IMG/VR virus record: IMGVR_UViG_3300034093_005756
Location: 1 to 63,568 of that record
Direction: 5' to 3' (one strand)
Length of the DNA: 63,568 nucleotides
Source of the DNA: a virus
In this document: positions 17,730 to 28,174 of the stretch, piece after piece
How positions within the stretch are numbered: position 1 is the stretch's first letter
Layout: each line of letters starts with the position of its first letter
The notes under the pieces: model-generated
What the model was told of the DNA's origin: nothing
The model's input: only the letters and a program-made list of their open reading frames with translations
Databases searched by the model: none
Position numbers and translations under genes: made by a program

Positions 17730-20700
17730 ATGGCAACTTATAAAACAAATAGATCGAGAACTACAAGTTTTATTGGAAAGTTCAAATTCAATTACGAAAT
17801 TGTGCTTGGGGTAATTCCTGGAACTGAGTTTAATTTCAATGAAAGAAAACAAGATTTTGCCACTAGTGCTGCTGTAAATTTTTCTCATGATGCTTTTACA
17901 TTCAATGGAGCTGTTCTTAATAACCCTCCTGTAGAGGCAGCTTTTAGATATCCTGGTGGTGGAGCTGACATCAATCAGGGATTGGTGGTTTATGATGAAG
18001 TTGCCAAAAAAGTATATATTCTTTTTTCATTCACTTTAGAAAAACGAAATGAATTTCAATCAACAACAAGAATGTCAGGACCATTTGTTCTAGAAGTAGT
18101 TGACTTCAATTATGAACAATCTCCTAGAGAAGGAAATTTTAAGATTGTTTCTGGATCTGTTGAAGGTACTGTTTTTTACGGTGCGCCTTTAGACGAATAT
18201 GTAAGTATAGAAGAATTTTTTCCATCTGAAATTAAGACAGAGCCTTCAAGGACAGGTTGTGGCAATGATGAATTTGTAGTTCAAAAAGAATTTGACAAAA
18301 ATACTGTCAGACAATTTCCTAGATACACGACACTTAATTGGTTCGAACTTATAAGACCTAGTTCATCGGGAACCATGGGAATCAAGTTGACTGCAGTAAA
18401 TAGTAAAGGTCAAGTTAATGAGTTTTCTAAGTCAGTTCCAATTTCATTTGGTCTTTCTAGAAGAATGAACTACACTGCTGGAAAAGTTTTAAACGCATGG
18501 GCTAGGAACTTATCAAATAGTGGCTATATAGCAACATATGGCTTAGCATCAGATGCCAAGAGTCAAATTACAGCTAAAACTGATACTGTTTCAGTTGATC
18601 TAAGCAACTTTTCTGTTAATACAGTTTATGATCAATATTATAATAATATTTCAAATGCATACATAAATTATTCGGGAGAACCAACTAGAACTGTTACTTT
18701 TGATGCTGAAGTTTATGATTGGAAAACAAATCATACAGACCCATTGACAGCTTATCTTGTTGGGTTTGGAAGTACTAGTTGGCCACAGCAGTACAAGAGA
18801 ATAAAATATAATAAAGCACAATTTGAAACAGTTGAAACAAATTCAGGTAAGATTTCAAGTTCTCAAACTTATGATAGAATTGGATTGGCCTTAGTTGAAG
18901 CAAATACATATATACTAGGAAGACCAACACAAAGGGATTCAAAATCTATAACTTTTGACAATACTCAAAAGTGGATTTTTGGAATGTTGGATGGAGCAAA
19001 ATCAAAAGAAATTTTTGACGATCTTGATTCTCCGACTGATCATATGGATTATCCAACTAAGTACATTCTGGGAGCAGATGGATGCGAAGATGTAAATTTT
19101 TTAAATCAAGAATTAACTATTTCTGAATTAGAGCTACCTAGTAGTTCCTTTTCAATTCCCATACCATTGAGAGGTTGGAAGTTCCCTGCCTTAACTTTAT
19201 TTCAGCAAAAAGAATATTTGATTCCTGGCACATCAAATATAAGAAGTTTTCTAGGCGATGGAAATGAGCCTAATTATTATGGCAATCAAAACTTATCAGG
19301 TTATAGATACTTAAATTTACAACTTAAATCTAAGAATAACGATCAACAATCTGGCATATTTACTATAGAAGAAATTTCCAAAGGCCCAACAACTTTACAA
19401 AATACTACATTAACTAACAAAAAAACTTGGAGTATTAAAACTAATTCATCTACATTCCAAAACTTATATATCGATCTTTGCAATCCTGATAACAAAATCG
19501 ATAATGTAGATAATCAAGATTCTCCTTATCCTAGACTTAATGCTTACACTACTTCCAAACCATTAAGTGTAAGCTCGTTTGGTCTATTGTCTGCTGAAAA
19601 TAAACCTAGTGATGATTTCATAATTACTAAACCAAAAAGCGGCATTGAATCAAAAACTTGGATAAACGAAGTTGTCAAGAAGCAAATCCAAAACTCAGGA
19701 ATAATTTATTTATCAGATAGTAAATCAACCAATATTGATTACTTTGAAGTAAATACATCTGCATTTCCAAGTTCAGGTGGTACTAATATAATTTATGGAA
19801 GACCAAGAGTATTTAATGGAAAAATTAAACTAGCTTCTCCATTTAATGCTCTTGATGGTTTTACTTACGATGATAATGGTAATAGAAAAGATATAATTCC
19901 TGATTACTTTAGGACATTAGACCTTTACATTCCAAAAAATGACTTAACAGCAGGTAAGTCTATAGATGAATTATTATTGAGAAATCAAAAAGGCGAATAT
20001 ACTGAAGAGTTTGAAGTTTATGATTTTGATCCTGGATTCCCTGATGAAACAGATATTTTGGGCAAAACAGTTGCACAATATACTGATGGAGATTTGAATA
20101 TTTTTACAAATCCAATTCAATTTTTAAAACAAAACAACAATCCATATGATGGTGTTATTATTGAAAATCCATCAACAAAGGTTAGAAAAACTTATAAGTT
20201 TAACGAATATTTCAGTTTGAATGACAATGGATTGAATTACATAACAATTATTTTACCAAGTAGTTTTGACAGAAATATTGTATTTCCTTCTGGAAGCAAC
20301 ATTAGGTTGGGATTCTTAGATAAAAAAACAGATGATGCTTTTAGATCATGTGTAATAAAAATAAAGAAAATTGACAAAATTCAACAAAATAAATTTAGAG
20401 CTACATTAGAATACGCCAAGATTGATAAGAATTCACCACCAAATTATGCTGGAATAGCTGTTTCAAATAACGGAGTTTACACTTTTTTCTCTCCTAATGC
20501 CCCTTTGGTTACAGTAGTTCCAACAAGGTTATTGGAATTTACTTTTCCTCTTGACACATCATTATTTACAAATATAGTTTCACGTGACCCAAATCAAAAC
20601 GAAGTAAATGCTATAGATGATTATCCAGAAGATGAAGCTACTAATGGTCCATACTATGGAGTTTCAAGAATTGCTAAAATTGAATTAGATAATCCTCTCA

Positions 20701-23700
20701 TTGAATTGGGCGAGACTAAATTAACAAGAACTAATTCTAAAGCTAATTTTGTAATTTCAGGAAACAATAATACATTTGAAGCTAAAACTAGATTCAATGC
20801 TTCTTCTAAAATTACAACTGAATATTTTACGAGAAGATTTTGGCAACAAAACACTGATGCTAGAGATGAAGAAGAGGGAGATATTGAATGGCAACATACA
20901 CAGTCAGAAACTGTAGACTACTGGACACCATTTCCAAAATCTATTGCTGATTTTTGCAACGATGTTAACAAAATTGATCAATATGTTGCACCATCATGGC
21001 TGGATACAAATAACTCAGCTACCAATGTTATAAGACACCCAGGATGGATTGCAACAAAATCAAATAAATCTTATCCAGTTGACCCAATCACTGGTAATAG
21101 AATTTATACCAATAAACTGGATCCTGAGTATCTGAATCCAGATACTGGGTATGCTTCATGGATATTTGGTGGAGGCATATTAGCTTTACCAAATGGAAAA
21201 ACTACAGGCAGTGGTACTACTTATCAAAAAGCAATTGATATAGATTTAAATCAACTTAGAATAATTCTCGCTCAAACAATATTCCATAGAATTAATGGTG
21301 ATTTTCCTCCAGGTTTGCCTGATTTATTTGGCAATACATCTTTGAGAAATCAAGATGGATCAGCACAAGAATCAGTGTTGCATTTAAGAGGTGGATTGAT
21401 AGCAAGAGCTCCTGGACATGGCCTTATTTTGCCACCAAGAAAAAGTTCTGTAGAAGATGTAAGAAAAGCTAACTTGATCGAAGTATTTTCACAACAAAAT
21501 AAAGGATCTTCTGAATCAGATATTATTGGTTTTTACGAGACTGGTAGTGTTTACGGAAAAAATAGAAGAGACCATTTTATTGAACTCGAAAAATCTAAAA
21601 ATTTTCCAACACCATCAGATTTTAGAAGTTCAGTGAGGAATTTATCTCAAGCTAAAAGAGAAAGAACATCTTTCAAGGGCGGTAAAACAAACATAGCAAC
21701 AAATCTTACTGCATGCGAATCAGGATTTGAACAAGCTATAGTTATTGCTTACACAGTTCCAAGTACAAAAACTGGTGAAGAAAATCAAACTGCAGTGATT
21801 ACAACTGATTCTTTTTTCACTACACAATACGAAAAATATCCTGTGGGTTTTAATGTAAATACAGGTATAGGAATTACTTTAAAAGGTGAATTCCCATTTC
21901 TCATTTCTTCAGAACTACATATAAATCAAACAAAAAGAATTCATACATTCTTGTTGACTGAAAGAAATTCAGTAAAGAATTCAACAAGCTCTCACGATTA
22001 TGATTCTCTTATATCAGCAAATACTGACATGAGAAATCAAGCTTCTTGGCATCCATACATACAAGGAGAACCAAAAGTTGATGCAAATTTTTCAACATTA
22101 TCAAAAGCATTTAAATCAACAAAACTAAATTCATATTTGATTACTGACCAAGCTGCACAGTTGTTCAATGTGGGTTATGCTGATCCTGGTGCAATTTTAG
22201 TTAGATCAATACCACTTAATATTACAAATATAACTGCGCCACTTACAGACAAGACAATTTTCATAGATGGAGTTGCACCAACATTTACTTCAGATTTTAG
22301 ATTATTAGAACCAATAGCTTCTTCGGGTACTGCTCATTCATCTTTCCCAACAATTGTGCAACTTTCATCAAGAGAATACGCTGTTGCATATTCGATGAGT
22401 GCGACACCACGAAAAATAAATTTAAAAATAATTTCCAATTACCAAGCTCAAGATAGAAATACTCTTTTGGACTTAGACGTTTTATCTGGAAACACAATTA
22501 ATTCTGATTACAATATTTATGGTCTTACATCAGATTACGATGAAAAACTGGGTCTTCATAGATCTGTTTTTTGGTGCAATGGAAATATTTATTATTTTGA
22601 GCATGCTATGCATTCAGTTGACATGAACTTGAAACGCAATGAAACGCTCCATTTGATAAAAGGAAGACTTGACGATCCATTGGTCTTGGAATTATCAAAT
22701 AGAAAAAACATCATAACATACTATGATTCTTCTAGTGAATTTAATGCATCTGTCCCTAAGCACAAACCAGCCTTAATAAGTTGCAAAAAACAAGAATACA
22801 ATGGAAAAGTTATAGTAGCTTACGATACTGGTAAATGTAACATAGAAGCTGTTTTATTGAATCCATATGCATCAATACTTGGCGTAAGAAAGTTTGATAT
22901 TGAATGTATCAATACATCAGATTCCACAAATACAGATACAATCACAAATACAAAACCTATTGCTAATATTTCAGCAAATCCTACCAGTGGTCAATCAGCA
23001 TTATTTGTAAGTTTCTTATCAACAAATTCTTACGATCCAAGTGGAAGCGCTTTGACTTATGTTTGGAATTTTGGCGACGATACTCAGTCAACTGAAGAAA
23101 ATCCAACTCATACATTTATAAATAATACAACTGATCCTATACAATTTAAAGTATCTTTAGTTGTGACCAATGCAAATGGATTTAGCAGTGATCCAGCGAC
23201 AGTAATTATTACAGTCAACCCAGCGCCAGTTAATAATTTATTGCCACAAGCAAAATTTTCAGGCACTCCAATTTCAGGTTCAGTTACTTTGAGTGTGACA
23301 TTTACGGATCAATCTTCTCCAGCTAATGACGGATCGTTTATTCAACTTTATCAGTGGGATTTTGGTGATGATAATACTGCAATAAAATTCGATAATCAAT
23401 CTTTTACTTATGATTACACAAGAGCTGGTAAATTTACACCTTCTTTGATTATAAGAGATAACCTACTAAGAATTTCAAGTAAGTTTATAGGACCCACTAT
23501 TACAGTGGATGGTACCGTCAACAATCCACCATCTCCATCTTTTAATTGGGCTCAAACATCGTATAGTCCAAATTTAAAAGTAAAATTTACTGATACTTCA
23601 AGTGATGATGAAGGACCATTAGTTGCTTGGAGCTGGAATTTTGGAGATAACCAAACAGCTGACGTTCAAAACCCAGAACACATTTATGCAGATCCTGGCA

Positions 23701-26700
23701 AATACAGAGTGGTTCTTACTGTTACTGATTCTGGAGGACTTCAAGTCTCAGGAACAATTGAAATTACAGTTGCTCCTCCAGGAAATAATCCGCCCATTGC
23801 AAACTTTAATTTTTCTCAACAAAATAGAAAGTTGATTGTAGAATTTACTGATCTATCTTCTGATTCTGATGGGATAATATCTTTGTGGAGTTGGGATTTT
23901 GGTGATGGCTCTACAGATCTTGTTCAAAATCCTACACACGCATATTCTATAGCTGGTACATATCAAGTAACTTTGAAAGTAACTGATAGCGGCGGTAAAT
24001 TTAGTTCTATCACAAAAAATGTAATAGTTGCTCCACTAATAAACTTACCTCCAATTATAAATAATATTTCTGGTTCACAAATTGGTTTCACACCTTTACA
24101 GGCAAAATTTACCGAAATATCTATAGACCCAGATGGTTTTATAACAAAATGGGATTGGAATTTTGGAGATGGACAAACTTTTTCGACGACAAATAGTTTG
24201 CTTAAAAACCCAACTCATACATACTTTCTACCTGGAACGTATACAATTAGATTAACTGTAAGTGATGATGGATTGGCTGACGGTACAGAAATTAAAACAG
24301 CTACATCTTCTATCGAAATTACAATTGTTTCACCTCCTGCAAACAAACCACCTATAGCTTTATTCAATGTTGATATCAATAATATTTTGGCACCAGCAGT
24401 GATAAACTTTACTGATCTTTCTTCTGATTTAGATGGAAAAATAGTTTCATGGCTATGGGAATTTGAAGCTAATTCGTCATTGTTTTTCAATATTCAAACC
24501 TATCAAAAAGTTGTTTCACATAGATTTACAAGATCTGGTATATATCCAGTTAAACTCACCGTTACAGATGACGGAAATCTTACAAATACTTATATATTTG
24601 AAGTAAATATTAAAAATAATTTACCTGTGGCTGAATTATCAGCTTTTCCTAATCCAACTTTGTCTCAAACACAAGTCAACTTTTTTGGTAATAATTCATA
24701 TGATCTAGATGGGAGTATTACTAAATATAATTGGGACTTTGGAGATGGAAATAAAATTCTTCAAGGCAGTACAAGAGAAAGCCATGTTTACACTAAACCT
24801 GGTGTATATAATGCTTCTTTGACAGTAACAGACAATATCGGAGACACATCAACAGCTAATTTACAAATTACAATTACAAATAGAAATCCTGTTGCAGTCA
24901 TTACTTATACGTCTCTAAGCGTTAAAGCTCCAGGCAGTTTAACTTTTAACGGTGATACATCTTATGATCCAGATGGAATCATAGTTTCATATAACTGGTC
25001 AACAACAAATGGACTTTCTGCAAACACACCAAACGCAACTTTTAATTTTACAGTAGAAGGTTCTTACACAATTTACCTAACTGTAACAGATGATTCAGGT
25101 GGCACTAATACAACCAGTGTTTTAGTAATTGTCACACCAGCTGATAATGTTTTGCCCATTGCTATTTTAAATGTTGATAAAAGTTCTGGAGTGATAAATG
25201 ATACTTTTACTTTTGACACACTTGGATCGTATGATCCAGATGGAAATATTGTTTTATATCAAATAGATTTTGGTGATGGAACTTCAAAACAATTTGCAAC
25301 TCCAGGCCCAATTTTACATTCTTACAATAGGGTTGGAACATTTACTGCAAAACTTACCTTGACGGATAATAGAGCTGGCCAAAGTTTAGAAACATTAAAC
25401 TCTAAAAAAATTATAATTATAAATAATCAGCCTCCAGTATCATCTTTTTCATTTACTCCAAATAATGCTTTTACTTTTGATGTAATTAATTTTTCAGATA
25501 ATTCTACAGATCCAGAAAATAATTTGGTCAGGTGGGATTGGGATTTTGGTGATGAAACAAGTTTTACAACAAGAGATCCTTTGCAAAAATCTCCGCAGAA
25601 ATCTTACAATAAGGGTAAAAGAAATTACACAGCATCTTTAACCGTTTATGACAACATGGGATTATCAAACACATCATCTCAAGTTGTAAGCATTTTAAAT
25701 AGAAAACCATTTGCAGTAATATCTACAAACACTGCCCCATCCAATAACACTATTTCTGGAATAGCTCCTTTTACTGTTGTTTTTGATTCAAACTCTTATG
25801 ACTTGGATGGAACAGTAGTTGATTATGAATGGTATTTGAATGGTATTTCTAGCACACCTTTTATAACCAAAACTTTTACTTACACATTTACAACAGCAAG
25901 ATTTATTCCATATGTTGTAACTTTACGTGTCAGAGATGATGATGGAGATTGGAGTGATGTTGCATCAATTGGTGTTAAGGTAAACCCAGAAAATATTCCA
26001 CCCGTTTCAGTAATTAGAGCAAACCCAGAATCAAATACAAGACAAGCACCAGTGACAGTAAGTTTTTCAGGAGCTGGAAGTTACGATCCTGATAATATTG
26101 GTGGCGAACTTATTTATTCATGGGACTTTGGCAATGGTAGTAGATCAAGTCTTGTAAATACGGACACAGTTTATTCACAGCCAGGTACTTATAAAGTTTC
26201 ATTAACTGTAACCGATAACTTGGGAGCTAGTAATACTGCAACACTAGATTACATTGTTAAAAATAATAAACCAATTGCAGTATTAGACACAACGCCACCA
26301 GGTATTACACAAGTTGAAATAAATACTCCAGTATTATTTACTTCAAATGGAAGTTATGATCCAGATAATAATCAATTTATAAATGGATATAAGTGGCTTG
26401 TAGATGGAGTGAATCAAAATTCAAACACACCAACATTATCTACATCATTTAGCTCAATTGGTTATCACACAGTAACTTTATCTGTTTTTGATAATTTGGG
26501 ATTAGAATCAGATCCTGTGTCAAAAACTCTGTTTATCATCTCAAATCCACCACCGCCATTAGCAAATCAAAATCCAATTGCTATTTTGGGTAATGAGCCA
26601 GGAATAACTGGTTATATTGAATTGAAAGTTGGAGATACTTTTACCTTTGATGGAACCAGATCTTATGATCCTGAAGATACCAAAAATATAACCTTCGAAT

Positions 26701-28139
26701 GGTCTATAAATGGTGTAAAGTCTGGATTTAATTCTACATTTGTAAATCAATTCAACATGGTTGGAATATTTACTGTTAGCCTTGTAGTATTTGACAGTCA
26801 AAAACTTGCATCAACCCCAGCAACAAATTTAGGTCAAAGATATACGGTAGATGTAAACGTTACTGTTCTACCTAATCCTTTAGCAAATAAACTATATTCT
26901 TCAGGTCAAGCATTATACGGAGCAATTGCAAGTGGAAGTAATACACCTGATAGATATGGATTTCAGTTGATAGATGATACAAAACAATACACAATCATTG
27001 AAGCTGGTCTTTACCATACTTTTGTGGTAGATATAGATGGAAAATTATACGCAAGTGGATCAAATAGCAACGGTCAGCTTGGATTTCCATCCAACATTTC
27101 ACAGTTGAATTCACTTACTTTGGTTCCTTTGGCAGCAAAATACAAGGTAATCAAAGTATCTGCTGGAGATTTATGTTCGGCTATTATAGCTGAAGACACA
27201 TCAATTAATAAAAGAGTTTTACTAGTTTGTGGCTCCAATGTAAACGGAATATTTGGTCAATCTTTACCTTTGACAAATATATTTTCATTTCAACCAATAT
27301 TGGAAAAATCGAATACTAATAATGGATTTAGTTATGCTTCCAGTAACAGTCTGGCTGATGTATCTTGCAACTCTTATATACTTGCATTTATAGACAATAA
27401 ACAAGTTTGGGTTAGTGGTAGATCTAGATATGTTAATAAATTAGGAATTTCTAATTTAGGATTCTATCCAGTCAATATAGATCCAAATCCTGATAAATAT
27501 ATTGGAAGTACAAATTATTTGAATCCTTTTAAAGTAGAAGTTGGATTTAATAACGGTTTGGGATTTGTTACTGGAATATCATTTGACATAGATAATCAAA
27601 TAGTTTGGTTTAGTGGTTTGTCAAGTTTAAGAGGGTGGGGATATGCTTATGATATCTCAACATATGAGAACAATATAATTATTATAGCTTCTTCTCAAGA
27701 TCCAGCAGAAGAAAGAAGTATTATTTCATATGGCTTCGCTACTAATGAAATACCTGTTTTCAATGTTGGATATCAGGTGGCATCTTATAGAAATCCTGGG
27801 CAATCATATATAAAAGTTTCAACAGGAGCACTTGGACTTTTGGCTTTATCTCAAGATAATTTTTATCCATATGGAGACAATTCTTTTGGAGCTTTGGGAT
27901 TTGCACAAAGCTATACGAATTCTAGAAATGAAAATATTAAGAGTGGTGTACCAATAAATGTAATTCTGTCAAATGCTGGAGTTATAGGAGCATATGATAT
28001 TGCAGCTGGTGGAAATCATTCAGTCATATTAGCATCTAATATCAAGCCATCTGGACAATCTTTTACAATTATTAGACCTGACGGGTATCCAATTATTACA
28101 AATCTTACTATTTATCCAATTACTCAAATAGTTGGGTAA
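17730..28139 (+). CDS. Giant virion adhesin with 14 PKD domains and RCC1-like propeller
   Basis: A 3469-residue protein whose ATG follows the previous stop with no gap. Residues 1-1735 are an unrecognised beta-rich region. Residues about 1739-3050 are fourteen tandem PKD (Ig-like) domains, recognised by repeated WDFGDG/WNFGD cores, SYDPDG steps and TLTVTDN ends. Residues about 3050-3469 carry RCC1-like repeats (for example AGLYHTFVVDIDGKLYASGSN and AAGGNHSVIL), suggesting a beta-propeller tip. PKD arrays act as stalks in surface proteins, and propellers bind ligands. It probably forms a long extended appendage on the tail, placed between the helical proteins and the hub. The division of labour is inferred. 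Confidence 0.85.
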   Translation: MATYKTNRSRTTSFIGKFKFNYEIVLGVIPGTEFNFNERKQDFATSAAVNFSHDAFTFNGAVLNNPPVEAAFRYPGGGADINQGLVVYDEVAKKVYILFSFTLEKRNEFQSTTRMSGPFVLEVVDFNYEQSPREGNFKIVSGSVEGTVFYGAPLDEYVSIEEFFPSEIKTEPSRTGCGNDEFVVQKEFDKNTVRQFPRYTTLNWFELIRPSSSGTMGIKLTAVNSKGQVNEFSKSVPISFGLSRRMNYTAGKVLNAWARNLSNSGYIATYGLASDAKSQITAKTDTVSVDLSNFSVNTVYDQYYNNISNAYINYSGEPTRTVTFDAEVYDWKTNHTDPLTAYLVGFGSTSWPQQYKRIKYNKAQFETVETNSGKISSSQTYDRIGLALVEANTYILGRPTQRDSKSITFDNTQKWIFGMLDGAKSKEIFDDLDSPTDHMDYPTKYILGADGCEDVNFLNQELTISELELPSSSFSIPIPLRGWKFPALTLFQQKEYLIPGTSNIRSFLGDGNEPNYYGNQNLSGYRYLNLQLKSKNNDQQSGIFTIEEISKGPTTLQNTTLTNKKTWSIKTNSSTFQNLYIDLCNPDNKIDNVDNQDSPYPRLNAYTTSKPLSVSSFGLLSAENKPSDDFIITKPKSGIESKTWINEVVKKQIQNSGIIYLSDSKSTNIDYFEVNTSAFPSSGGTNIIYGRPRVFNGKIKLASPFNALDGFTYDDNGNRKDIIPDYFRTLDLYIPKNDLTAGKSIDELLLRNQKGEYTEEFEVYDFDPGFPDETDILGKTVAQYTDGDLNIFTNPIQFLKQNNNPYDGVIIENPSTKVRKTYKFNEYFSLNDNGLNYITIILPSSFDRNIVFPSGSNIRLGFLDKKTDDAFRSCVIKIKKIDKIQQNKFRATLEYAKIDKNSPPNYAGIAVSNNGVYTFFSPNAPLVTVVPTRLLEFTFPLDTSLFTNIVSRDPNQNEVNAIDDYPEDEATNGPYYGVSRIAKIELDNPLIELGETKLTRTNSKANFVISGNNNTFEAKTRFNASSKITTEYFTRRFWQQNTDARDEEEGDIEWQHTQSETVDYWTPFPKSIADFCNDVNKIDQYVAPSWLDTNNSATNVIRHPGWIATKSNKSYPVDPITGNRIYTNKLDPEYLNPDTGYASWIFGGGILALPNGKTTGSGTTYQKAIDIDLNQLRIILAQTIFHRINGDFPPGLPDLFGNTSLRNQDGSAQESVLHLRGGLIARAPGHGLILPPRKSSVEDVRKANLIEVFSQQNKGSSESDIIGFYETGSVYGKNRRDHFIELEKSKNFPTPSDFRSSVRNLSQAKRERTSFKGGKTNIATNLTACESGFEQAIVIAYTVPSTKTGEENQTAVITTDSFFTTQYEKYPVGFNVNTGIGITLKGEFPFLISSELHINQTKRIHTFLLTERNSVKNSTSSHDYDSLISANTDMRNQASWHPYIQGEPKVDANFSTLSKAFKSTKLNSYLITDQAAQLFNVGYADPGAILVRSIPLNITNITAPLTDKTIFIDGVAPTFTSDFRLLEPIASSGTAHSSFPTIVQLSSREYAVAYSMSATPRKINLKIISNYQAQDRNTLLDLDVLSGNTINSDYNIYGLTSDYDEKLGLHRSVFWCNGNIYYFEHAMHSVDMNLKRNETLHLIKGRLDDPLVLELSNRKNIITYYDSSSEFNASVPKHKPALISCKKQEYNGKVIVAYDTGKCNIEAVLLNPYASILGVRKFDIECINTSDSTNTDTITNTKPIANISANPTSGQSALFVSFLSTNSYDPSGSALTYVWNFGDDTQSTEENPTHTFINNTTDPIQFKVSLVVTNANGFSSDPATVIITVNPAPVNNLLPQAKFSGTPISGSVTLSVTFTDQSSPANDGSFIQLYQWDFGDDNTAIKFDNQSFTYDYTRAGKFTPSLIIRDNLLRISSKFIGPTITVDGTVNNPPSPSFNWAQTSYSPNLKVKFTDTSSDDEGPLVAWSWNFGDNQTADVQNPEHIYADPGKYRVVLTVTDSGGLQVSGTIEITVAPPGNNPPIANFNFSQQNRKLIVEFTDLSSDSDGIISLWSWDFGDGSTDLVQNPTHAYSIAGTYQVTLKVTDSGGKFSSITKNVIVAPLINLPPIINNISGSQIGFTPLQAKFTEISIDPDGFITKWDWNFGDGQTFSTTNSLLKNPTHTYFLPGTYTIRLTVSDDGLADGTEIKTATSSIEITIVSPPANKPPIALFNVDINNILAPAVINFTDLSSDLDGKIVSWLWEFEANSSLFFNIQTYQKVVSHRFTRSGIYPVKLTVTDDGNLTNTYIFEVNIKNNLPVAELSAFPNPTLSQTQVNFFGNNSYDLDGSITKYNWDFGDGNKILQGSTRESHVYTKPGVYNASLTVTDNIGDTSTANLQITITNRNPVAVITYTSLSVKAPGSLTFNGDTSYDPDGIIVSYNWSTTNGLSANTPNATFNFTVEGSYTIYLTVTDDSGGTNTTSVLVIVTPADNVLPIAILNVDKSSGVINDTFTFDTLGSYDPDGNIVLYQIDFGDGTSKQFATPGPILHSYNRVGTFTAKLTLTDNRAGQSLETLNSKKIIIINNQPPVSSFSFTPNNAFTFDVINFSDNSTDPENNLVRWDWDFGDETSFTTRDPLQKSPQKSYNKGKRNYTASLTVYDNMGLSNTSSQVVSILNRKPFAVISTNTAPSNNTISGIAPFTVVFDSNSYDLDGTVVDYEWYLNGISSTPFITKTFTYTFTTARFIPYVVTLRVRDDDGDWSDVASIGVKVNPENIPPVSVIRANPESNTRQAPVTVSFSGAGSYDPDNIGGELIYSWDFGNGSRSSLVNTDTVYSQPGTYKVSLTVTDNLGASNTATLDYIVKNNKPIAVLDTTPPGITQVEINTPVLFTSNGSYDPDNNQFINGYKWLVDGVNQNSNTPTLSTSFSSIGYHTVTLSVFDNLGLESDPVSKTLFIISNPPPPLANQNPIAILGNEPGITGYIELKVGDTFTFDGTRSYDPEDTKNITFEWSINGVKSGFNSTFVNQFNMVGIFTVSLVVFDSQKLASTPATNLGQRYTVDVNVTVLPNPLANKLYSSGQALYGAIASGSNTPDRYGFQLIDDTKQYTIIEAGLYHTFVVDIDGKLYASGSNSNGQLGFPSNISQLNSLTLVPLAAKYKVIKVSAGDLCSAIIAEDTSINKRVLLVCGSNVNGIFGQSLPLTNIFSFQPILEKSNTNNGFSYASSNSLADVSCNSYILAFIDNKQVWVSGRSRYVNKLGISNLGFYPVNIDPNPDKYIGSTNYLNPFKVEVGFNNGLGFVTGISFDIDNQIVWFSGLSSLRGWGYAYDISTYENNIIIIASSQDPAEERSIISYGFATNEIPVFNVGYQVASYRNPGQSYIKVSTGALGLLALSQDNFYPYGDNSFGALGFAQSYTNSRNENIKSGVPINVILSNAGVIGAYDIAAGGNHSVILASNIKPSGQSFTIIRPDGYPIITNLTIYPITQIVG
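22945..26880 (+). repeat. Array of 14 tandem PKD-domain coding units
   Basis: Fourteen units of about 280 bp lie head to tail in the giant gene. Each encodes an N-terminal PPxAxF/V-type start, a central W-x-FGDG core and a terminal TVTD strand. The units are diverged in DNA, so this is an old expansion rather than a recent duplication. Units 6, 8, 11, 13 and 14 lack the full FGDG core. Confidence 0.85.
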
Positions 28140-28174
28140 AGGTATAACATCACTTTAAATTTTATAATTAATAT

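Noticed and set aside
17730-28139. Possible CRISPR-like or recent tandem DNA repeat in the giant gene
   Set aside because: The repetition is at protein level (PKD domains of about 94 residues); DNA units are diverged and there are no constant repeats with unique spacers.
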